Shown: positions 58,271 through 64,000 of the stretch, in pieces | Numbering within the stretch: position 1 is the stretch's first letter | Layout: each line of letters opens with the position of its first letter | Assembly (NCBI RefSeq): GCF_017309385.1 | Contig: NZ_JAFJMJ010000001.1 | Span: forward strand, 744,001-808,000 | Length of the DNA: 64,000 nucleotides | Direction: 5' to 3' | Origin: Amycolatopsis sp. 195334CR | Lineage (GTDB): Bacteria > Actinomycetota > Actinomycetes > Mycobacteriales > Pseudonocardiaceae | Notes under the pieces: generated by a model | The model's database searches: none | What the model saw: only the letters and a program-made list of their open reading frames with translations | Told to the model about the DNA's origin: nothing | Translations under genes and position numbers: made by a program

Positions 58271-59805
58271 CGGCGCGGACGGCGCCGTTCCCGCCGGTTG
58301 GCGATGCGCTGGCCAAGCGAGACCCGGAGGTCGTGCTTCAGGCGGCCACGTATCCGCGTGAGCACGCCGGCCGCGACGAGCAGGATCAAGCCGCCGAGGC
58401 TGATCAACTGCGCCTGCACACTGTGGAGGATCGACACGAGGCCTATAAAGGCCAGCCCCAGGAGCAGCAACATCTCGCGCATTTCCTTGCGTAGCTGATA
58501 GCGGCGGCTCGGGCGGAGCCTGACTGTGGCGAGCTTCTGACCGGCCAGGTGCAGGGCGGAGCGGGTGGCGCTGTCCAGGAACACCCACGGGAGGTCCGGG
58601 TAGACCGCCAAGGCGTCGCGCGAACTGGGGAATCTGCACGACAGGTCACCGCCGTGCAGCGATTCGCGGCGCTGCTGGACCACTTCGCTGGTCTTGAACG
58701 CCTTCGCACGAACCTGTTTGACCACGCCGCCAGGCTCGGCCACGCCTTCGATAATCACCTCATCACCGGGCTGGACACCCAGGATGCCCAGCGTCAACTC
58801 GTCGAGCAGGCAGACTTCCTGCTCCACCGTGGGAAGATCGGCCGTCTGGACCCGGCAGACGACATAACTCGGTCTGCCGGCGATGAAATCGAAGGCCCGG
58901 TTACGGCGAACCTTCACCGGGGTCAGCACGACGTCCTCGCCGATCTCCGCGCCGATGGCATTTCTGATCAGCTGGTCGACTTCGACCGCTCGTTCGCCCC
59001 GGAGACCGGAATGGGGGATCGGGCGAGCGAGCGCCTGGACCTTGGACTCCTTGGTAGCTGTGCCGCTGGCGGCAAAGGAAACGAGGACCTGGCGGCGGCC
59101 CAGCCGTGCCGCGAACTCTGGTGGAACACGAACGGTCGGCTGACCGCAACGGTCGAAATCGTCCGACGAGCGAAGCGTGCGCAAAGCACCGTCGGCAATC
59201 GGATGAACCGGCGGTTCATCCTCGTAGCAGACAGGAATGGACACACCATCGGCGGTCGTCGTCGACTGTTCGCCGTAGCGGTAACAATGCGACAAATTCT
59301 CGCCCGATGGCATGACGATCCGGAACTGGGCGCAAGATAACAAAACGCGGTGCAACTCCTGTTCATCGTCCAACGCAGCGAGCTGCGTCCGGTCCGGCCA
59401 CAGCACGAACAGGCCGCCCGTAGGATCGGGGAAGCCGGGCGGCCCCGGGGGGACATAGGTCACGCGGACGATGGGCAGTGCAAGGGGCGCTTCGTGTGTG
59501 GCGAGTGTGCGCAGGAGCCCCTCGGGTACGGTGTCGGGTCCCGTCGCGAGCACCGGGACTCGCTGCGCCATCGGTGTCTGGTTGTGCCGCAGAAGAATAT
59601 AGTTGAGCGGCAAGGAGTCGGCGGCACCGCCGTCGTCGTGGACTTTCGGGAAGGCCCCGGTGACACGCCATTGTGGCATCCTCCGGCCGGGCACCGGCCG
59701 CAGCGGATGAATCGCTTCACCCAGCATCAGAATTGAGGCGGTAGCCGGTGCGTCCGGCCGGTCAAGCGAGCCGGCGTGCGCCTTGGCGAGCTCTGTTTTG
59801 CTCAT
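58267..59805 (-). CDS. Membrane protein with a possible Cdc48-N-like double-psi barrel domain
   Basis: A 512-residue protein. Residues 1-215 are a soluble region not recognised (SLPLNYILLRHNQTPMAQRV, GGLFVLWPDRTQLAALDDEQ). Residues 220-385 resemble the N-domain of Cdc48/VAT proteins: RVPPEFAARLGRRQVLVSFA, then ERAVEVDQLIRNAIGAEIGE, DVVLTPVKV, and LTLGILGVQPGDEVIIEGVA. There is no AAA+ domain. Two membrane segments follow at about 445-465 and 470-490, with a basic tail RIRGRLKHDLRVSLGQR. It may be a membrane adaptor using a VCP-like substrate-binding module. The resemblance is by pattern only. Confidence 0.65.
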   Translation of the reverse strand: MSKTELAKAHAGSLDRPDAPATASILMLGEAIHPLRPVPGRRMPQWRVTGAFPKVHDDGGAADSLPLNYILLRHNQTPMAQRVPVLATGPDTVPEGLLRTLATHEAPLALPIVRVTYVPPGPPGFPDPTGGLFVLWPDRTQLAALDDEQELHRVLLSCAQFRIVMPSGENLSHCYRYGEQSTTTADGVSIPVCYEDEPPVHPIADGALRTLRSSDDFDRCGQPTVRVPPEFAARLGRRQVLVSFAASGTATKESKVQALARPIPHSGLRGERAVEVDQLIRNAIGAEIGEDVVLTPVKVRRNRAFDFIAGRPSYVVCRVQTADLPTVEQEVCLLDELTLGILGVQPGDEVIIEGVAEPGGVVKQVRAKAFKTSEVVQQRRESLHGGDLSCRFPSSRDALAVYPDLPWVFLDSATRSALHLAGQKLATVRLRPSRRYQLRKEMREMLLLLGLAFIGLVSILHSVQAQLISLGGLILLVAAGVLTRIRGRLKHDLRVSLGQRIANRRERRRPRR

Positions 59806-60145
59806 GAAGATCCGTTCCTCGATCTCTCGACGGATGTCGCGCGCTGCCGGTGAAGGTGTCGTCAGCGAGGACGACCCGTTACGGGCATTCGTCCGGCGTA
59901 GCGCAAATGAGCCCGAGCCGTGACCTATGAAAACCCCGGGCGACGGGCTACCACTAGCCCGCCGGCTAGGAACTCCGTAGGGTCAATGCTCCTCCGACTG
60001 CTGTCACTGTCCATCGCCACACCCACCGCACAACTCCACACCAGCACACCACCGCCTCTGCACGAGCCCCGCCCTGAACCGCCGTTCTAGTCTGCTGCAG
60101 CGCAATGGCAATAGATCCGGATCCGCGGGGTGGCTTCCCAAGGAT
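59806..60145. other. Intergenic region with a small hairpin
   Basis: About 340 bases between divergent or unrelated genes. I see no coding frame. A hairpin CGGGCTA-CCAC-TAGCCCG lies at 59944-59961. The stretch near 60,010-60,090 is C-rich. Confidence 0.5.
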
Positions 60146-60412
60146 TCAGTGATCGTATGCAGCCAACGATCTCTCGACGGGGTCTCCCGGTCTCATCGTT
60201 GTGCCAGACCGCGCTGCGGCCAGCGTGAAGACGCGTTGCAGGAATCGATGCAGTTCCTCCTCGTATTCGATCCGGTGCGCCAGCGCAGGCGCTGTGTCGG
60301 GCTTTACGGGCTCGCCGACGACTTCGGGCGTTCGATGCGTGCTACAATCGAGACACAGAGCTAATACTGGCAGGTCGGGGAAGCCACCGTCACGAACGAG
60401 CCCAGGACACAC
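60146..60412 (-). CDS. Hypothetical protein
   Basis: An 88-residue frame starting with GTG. It reads CPGLVRDGGFPDLPVLALCL, DCSTHRTPEVVGEPVKPDTA, HRIEYEEELHRFLQRVFTLA, with an acidic helix and two cysteines. It looks protein-like, but start and ribosome site are weak. Not recognised. It is divergent from the membrane protein at 60601. Confidence 0.4.
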   Translation of the reverse strand: MCPGLVRDGGFPDLPVLALCLDCSTHRTPEVVGEPVKPDTAPALAHRIEYEEELHRFLQRVFTLAAARSGTTMRPGDPVERSLAAYDH

Positions 60413-60600
60413 TAGAGAACTGTCACGGATCCTTAACGCCGGTGACCTTACATCTCAGCAACACGCCAACGCCGCCGCACAACTCGCGGCCCGCATCGGC
60501 CCGGAACAGCCAGCGCCACTACCACACCTGCACCCAGCCGTCCAGGGAACAGCCACTGTTGCCACCGTAACGCGGCACTCGCGGATAGCGACCTTAGGGT

Positions 60601-61707
60601 GTGTCCCGACCCACACCCACGCATGGCAGCACCGTAGTGGCGACGCTGGGCATCTTTATGGTGCTCATCGCCCTGGCATTCAGCGACGAGTTCTTGTCCA
60701 TATTTCTGCAGGTGGGAAGCCTGTCGTCGATTGGGTCGGATTGGGTCCTGATCGGCGTCGATGCAGGACTTCTGGCGATCATACTACTCGTAAAGGCACT
60801 ATTTCGTCGCAGAATCAAGGGAAATCGTAGCCGCCGAGACATCTGGACCTGGTGGTTTGTCGGCGCTGCCCTCACCCTGGCCCTCGACTTGGCCACCGCC
60901 CTCTTTCCCGGCCACCTCTATCAAGTCGAACGCGCTCGAGTACCGGGTGAGCCACCGAACAAGGACGGCATACCAGTCTGGTTCGACCTTATGGCGAACC
61001 TCGCGTTTACCATCGGCCTCGCATTAGTCCTTATGGCGACACTCCATGCAAGCCCGAGCCTGGTTTTCAGCCGAAAGCGACGCGAAGGCAACAAGGAAGA
61101 AGTCAGACGACTCTGCGCTACCATTCCGCTGCTTGTCGGGACCCTGGTCGCCTACTTCGCCACAACTTGGTGGCAACAGGATCTCGATGACCCGCCGACG
61201 ACATCTGGATGCCCTTGCGATCAGCCCACTCTGATCGACCAGGAGTTCTTCGCTCAAATGAGCCAAGTTCTTGCTTTACTCATCGTCGCCCTCGGCATCG
61301 AGGTGGGATTTTTCCGTCGGTTCATCTCAGACACCGGCCGAGCACCTATCGCCGTGTTCGCCATCTCAACGCTGTGCATCGGGGATATTCTGGCCCTCTC
61401 CGCGCTAGTGAAACCCATTGAATACCTCCAGAGCTGGCATGTATACGCAGCGTTCATCCTTTCGATTGAGGCATGCGCCGTTGCCTTCTGCACGGTGATC
61501 TGGGTTCTGACGTCCCGGCACGCCAAAGAGAACGAAGAATTCCACCCATTGATTAGAAACGTCGCGATCAATCAAGTACCCACTGCACCGACTCCGGAGC
61601 CACCAGGGAAAACGGACACCGCCCTACGCATAGGAGCCTGGTTCGCGGCTACCATCGCAGCCACAGCGTGGGTCGTGCACTCTGTGATCCGGCGGCACCG
61701 GCCGTAA
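60601..61707 (+). CDS. Polytopic membrane protein of unknown function
   Basis: A 368-residue protein with about seven or eight membrane segments (for example ATLGIFMVLIALAF, WVLIGVDAGLLAIILLV, LMANLAFTIGLALVLM, VLALLIVALGIEVGFF) and a hydrophobic C-terminal segment. A loop at about 190-215 contains TTSGCPCDQPTL. The gene has more A+T at third positions than its neighbours (many TCG, GAA, ATC/ATA and TTC choices), which suggests a separate origin. GTG start at 60601 is weak; ATG at 60658 is an alternative. No family recognised. Confidence 0.7.
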   Translation: MSRPTPTHGSTVVATLGIFMVLIALAFSDEFLSIFLQVGSLSSIGSDWVLIGVDAGLLAIILLVKALFRRRIKGNRSRRDIWTWWFVGAALTLALDLATALFPGHLYQVERARVPGEPPNKDGIPVWFDLMANLAFTIGLALVLMATLHASPSLVFSRKRREGNKEEVRRLCATIPLLVGTLVAYFATTWWQQDLDDPPTTSGCPCDQPTLIDQEFFAQMSQVLALLIVALGIEVGFFRRFISDTGRAPIAVFAISTLCIGDILALSALVKPIEYLQSWHVYAAFILSIEACAVAFCTVIWVLTSRHAKENEEFHPLIRNVAINQVPTAPTPEPPGKTDTALRIGAWFAATIAATAWVVHSVIRRHRP

Positions 61708-61820
61708 GCGATCACGGAACAGCTGGGATATTACAATATCCCCAATACGTCAACCCGCGCACAGGCTCGCCCCGATACCGCTAATCATGAGCTCGCCCAC
61801 TCGCTGCGCCGCTGGGCTGA

Positions 61821-61853
61821 AGCCGAAACCTACTGATCAACAACGCCGGAAAC
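61821..61853 (+). repeat. 33-bp direct repeat, copy 2 (IS256 tail)
   Basis: Identical to 34420-34452. It encodes the end of an IS256 transposase (AEAETY, stop) plus 3' flank. It abuts the pseudogene copy at 61854 directly, so the junction may come from an IS-related rearrangement. Confidence 0.8.
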
Positions 61854-62022
61854 CGTCGCCGAAGTGCTGGCCGACGGCCCGCTCACCATGGCCAGCCTGT
61901 AGCGGCTGACATCAGGCGCAGATCGAGCGCAAATCGACGAAGCGCTCGGCGAACTACTGCACACCCTGGACCGGATGCCCAGCAGCGTGGCCGAACCCTG
62001 GCTCACCGAGGCACGCTACGAC
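61854..62022 (+). pseudogene. Truncated duplicate of the gene at 48220, with stop codon
   Basis: These 169 bases align without gaps with 48315-48483 (shared GTCGCCGAAGTGCTGGCCGA and CACACCCTGGACCGGATGCC). A TAG at 61900-61902 replaces the tyrosine codon. Both ends of the gene are missing; the left end meets an IS256 tail. It is a decayed partial copy. Confidence 0.88.
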
Positions 62023-62152
62023 GCAGAAGATTGTCCATCGACCGGGCTTCGTGGCCGCGCGTCCGCATCGTCGCTGCTGTTATGAAGGATTCGCGTTGGC
62101 CTGTCGAACAGCGGCACAATCAACGCTTGGGTGCTCCAACAGCATGGTCAAC

Positions 62153-62512
62153 TCAGCGACGGCACCACGACCGCTGGACTCCGGCGCCGATCCAGGCACT
62201 GACCGACGTGGTCGGCATCGCCGCGGGCCCGTTTGACCACGAGCCAGGTTCGAAGTCGTAACCATAGGTGGCCCTGAAGGGCGTCGACGTCGTGCGTGCG
62301 CTGCCTCCGAAGCGCATTCCTTGCACGGTGCTGGCGAGGTCAAGCACGCCGGGGGCGGATTCAACCCAATCGCCGAGGATCGGTTCGGTTGAGGCGTGAA
62401 GCAGGTTTCCGGGGTAGGCGTCGCCGTCGACAGGCCGGCACCAAGCACGGACTCCAAGGCAGCGTAACGAACTCGGAGTTCTCTCTGCTCCCGGGATAAG
62501 CCACCTGATCAT
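62153..62512 (-). CDS. Hypothetical open frame
   Basis: A 119-codon frame on the minus strand reading VRAWCRPVDGDAYPGNLLHA, STEPILGDWVESAPGVLDLA, YGYDFEPGSWSNGPAAMPTT. It looks protein-like, but the N- and C-terminal parts are poor and the surroundings are decayed. It may be a fragment. Not recognised. Confidence 0.3.
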   Translation of the reverse strand: MIRWLIPGAERTPSSLRCLGVRAWCRPVDGDAYPGNLLHASTEPILGDWVESAPGVLDLASTVQGMRFGGSARTTSTPFRATYGYDFEPGSWSNGPAAMPTTSVSAWIGAGVQRSWCRR

Positions 62513-62653
62513 GGACGCAACCCGCCCAGGCGGGAAAAAACCAACCTAGGGACAGAAAAAGAACTAGGCAAAATCACCCGAGTGGCCGATCAGTCGATCA
62601 CAACAGACAGCCGAAGATTATCCTTCAATGCATGACAAACATGGGAGGGTGGT

Positions 62654-63733
62654 TTGGCCGACAACGTTTCGAAAGTCACCAGGCCTGAGTACCGACTTAG
62701 CCGCGGAGCCCGCTTGTTCGCGCTCATCGTTGCGGTAATCCTGCTCGTGGTGTTCGCTCTAGTTTTTTGGTGGCAGTCCAAGCCATCCAAGGATGACCTG
62801 CGCGAGGAAGCTGGACTCATCGGCAAGGCCGAGTTGATCATTGGCACCGTCGAGGATATTCCTGGAGTCGGCTACCAAAACCCGATGACAGGAACGTACA
62901 GCGGTTTCGATATAGCTATCGGCTACCTGGTCGCCGCCGATCTCGGCTTCCGGCCGGACGAGGTGCGCTTCCTGGTCGTGGAGAACGAAGACCGGAGCCG
63001 TATGATGGCCGCTGACGAACGCGGCCTGCCGCAGACTGCCGACCTCGTGATCGCGCATTACAGCATCACCGACGAGCGCGAGCGCAAGACTGGCGTCAGT
63101 TTCTCCCAGCCCTATCTGGAAACCGAGCAATCGGTGATGACCTTGCGCGGCCACGAACCGATCGATGACCTGACCGCACTGAGCGGGAAGTCGGTATGCA
63201 CGATCAGCACCTCAACCTCCCGTCACCCAGCTGAGGATGCCGGTGCGACGGTGATGAACAAGAGTAAAACCAGTGAGTGCATCCAACCCCTGCGCGATCG
63301 GCAAGTCGATGCGGTAACCACCGACGCGGCGATCCTCGCGGGCTTCATCGGTGCCGAGCCGCAGACCTTCCAACACCACGACATCGGGCTGGAAGCCCCG
63401 GAGTCATGGGGCATCAACACCGGAGGCAACGAACCATTGAAGACCTTGGTCGACCTCTCCCTCTACGGTTCCAAGCACGATCCGACCGACAAGCGTTGGG
63501 AGGACGCTTACGACCAGAACCTCCGCCCACTCGAAGCCGCCAGTTTGCCCCAATTCATCGCCAACAACCAGCAGCCCAATGTGGAACAGGTGGAGGTCCG
63601 CCAGTGGCCGTGGGAGAGGTCCGTGGACGTAGTACGCCCGGCGGTGGTCCGGAGACACGCGGGTTTCAATGGACACTCACGCTACTGCCCTCGTTTCCGA
63701 TTGCGCTGCTGGTGCTGCGCCTGTGGCACCTGA
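62654..63733 (+). CDS. Membrane-anchored solute-binding protein (amino-acid type)
   Basis: A 359-residue protein beginning with TTG, chosen because GGGAGGG stands just before it. One membrane segment is at about 22-42 (FALIVAVILLVVFALVFWW). The outward part is a family 3 solute-binding domain: IIGTVEDIPGVGYQNPMTGT, YSGFDIAIGYLVAADLGF, DLVIAHYSITDERERKTGVS, FSQPYLE and LSGKSVCTISTSTSRHP, with DRQVDAVTTDAAILAGFIG. GluB/GlnH-like proteins bind amino acids, but here no permease or ATPase follows; a membrane protein does. The last 40 residues (basic, Cys-rich) overlap that gene and may be a frameshifted tail. Confidence 0.8.
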   Translation: MADNVSKVTRPEYRLSRGARLFALIVAVILLVVFALVFWWQSKPSKDDLREEAGLIGKAELIIGTVEDIPGVGYQNPMTGTYSGFDIAIGYLVAADLGFRPDEVRFLVVENEDRSRMMAADERGLPQTADLVIAHYSITDERERKTGVSFSQPYLETEQSVMTLRGHEPIDDLTALSGKSVCTISTSTSRHPAEDAGATVMNKSKTSECIQPLRDRQVDAVTTDAAILAGFIGAEPQTFQHHDIGLEAPESWGINTGGNEPLKTLVDLSLYGSKHDPTDKRWEDAYDQNLRPLEAASLPQFIANNQQPNVEQVEVRQWPWERSVDVVRPAVVRRHAGFNGHSRYCPRFRLRCWCCACGT

Positions 63734-64000
63734 GCCGCCAGGACCTGCACACCATGCTGCTACTGGTGCAGAACGTCGGCCCGCTCGACCTGGTCAGCTC
63801 ACTAGTGATCACGCTGATGTGGGTGCCTCCGGTGTTCCTGCTCGGCGGACACGCGCTCGGCCTGCTCTACGTAGTGAGCGCGCCGCCGGGGGCGCCCGAT
63901 TCATGGCTCAGCCGGACCGTCGACCGCACGCCGGACTGGGTGCTCGTAGTGACCGCAATGTGGGCGGCAATCGCTTGGGAACTGCGCTTTCTTCCCGCGC
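63604..64000 (+). CDS. Integral membrane protein, partial at the window edge
   Basis: The frame opens with GTG at 63604 behind GGAGG and runs to the edge: MAVGEVRGRSTPGGGPETRG, then membrane segments WTLTLLPSFPIALLVLRLW, LDLVSSLVITLMWVPPVFLL and WVLVVTAMWAAIAWELRFL. It overlaps the solute-binding gene by 130 bases, so either that gene's tail or this start is misplaced; an ATG shortly after 63733 is an alternative. Probably the membrane partner of the solute-binding protein. Confidence 0.65.
   Translation, partial: MAVGEVRGRSTPGGGPETRGFQWTLTLLPSFPIALLVLRLWHLSRQDLHTMLLLVQNVGPLDLVSSLVITLMWVPPVFLLGGHALGLLYVVSAPPGAPDSWLSRTVDRTPDWVLVVTAMWAAIAWELRFLPA

Noticed and set aside
34420..61853. Identical 33-bp repeats 27.4 kb apart as att sites of an element
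   Set aside because: At 34420 the repeat is the in-frame end of an IS256 transposase remnant and its flank, and no integrase lies between the copies, so IS copies explain it better.

Overview
The DNA is high in G+C, most gene starts are ATG or GTG behind GGAG-type ribosome sites, and the gene content is actinobacterial: many TetR regulators, F420-linked enzymes, WXG100/YbaB-type secretion genes, an AA10 chitin/cellulose monooxygenase and CU044_5270-type proteins. It looks like a chromosomal segment of an Amycolatopsis-like member of the Pseudonocardiales. That assignment is inferred from gene families only.

Positions 1 to about 24,360 look like ordinary chromosome with intact, closely packed genes. 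They include an ABC exporter pair diverging from a cytochrome P450, a secreted tripeptidyl-peptidase-like hydrolase and small secreted proteins, and an LPMO behind a perfect 14-bp CebR/CelR-type operator. Next come a TetR/MBL-hydrolase pair around a 20-bp palindrome and an ArsR-SRPBCC-DHFR operon. A type VII secretion accessory and substrate cluster (11.6-16.9 kb) follows, with an amidase and a lytic-transglycosylase-like protein but no core machinery. A TetR-controlled flavin monooxygenase, a methyltransferase, a second P450 and a TetR-controlled F420/NADP redox operon complete this part. Strong hairpin terminators separate convergent units.

At 24,367-24,413 lies only the 3' half of a tRNA-Ala(GGC) gene on the minus strand, followed by its terminator. 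This is the expected footprint of one end of an element integrated in a tRNA gene, with the element extending to higher coordinates. The character of the DNA changes there. From 24.4 kb to the right edge the genes are patchy, many are broken, and the intact ones are mostly of conflict or defence type.

The island holds, in order: an HTH-fused Z1-type helicase homologue whose ATPase motifs are gone; a LuxR pseudogene; a membrane pentapeptide-repeat protein; a type VII toxin/pentapeptide (putative immunity)/YbaB module; IS256 debris; an HTH-membrane-sensor protein beside its secreted paralogue; a crystallin-like secreted protein; an ECF sigma factor with its CU044_5270 partner; a hydrolase-NB-ARC-TPR STAND (bacterial NLR) protein with six nearly identical 126-bp repeats; immunity-like small genes; a lipoprotein diverging from a membrane KAP NTPase; a graveyard of LacI, LamG, glycosyltransferase and group II intron fragments; a TIR protein with a partner gene; a membrane protein with a possible Cdc48-N-like domain; and a membrane-anchored solute-binding protein. 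A dispersed hairpin repeat, with compensatory changes in one stem, occurs only in this island and brackets the NLR gene. No integrase, rRNA gene or CRISPR array was seen. Family assignments are from recognised motifs and have not been checked against databases.
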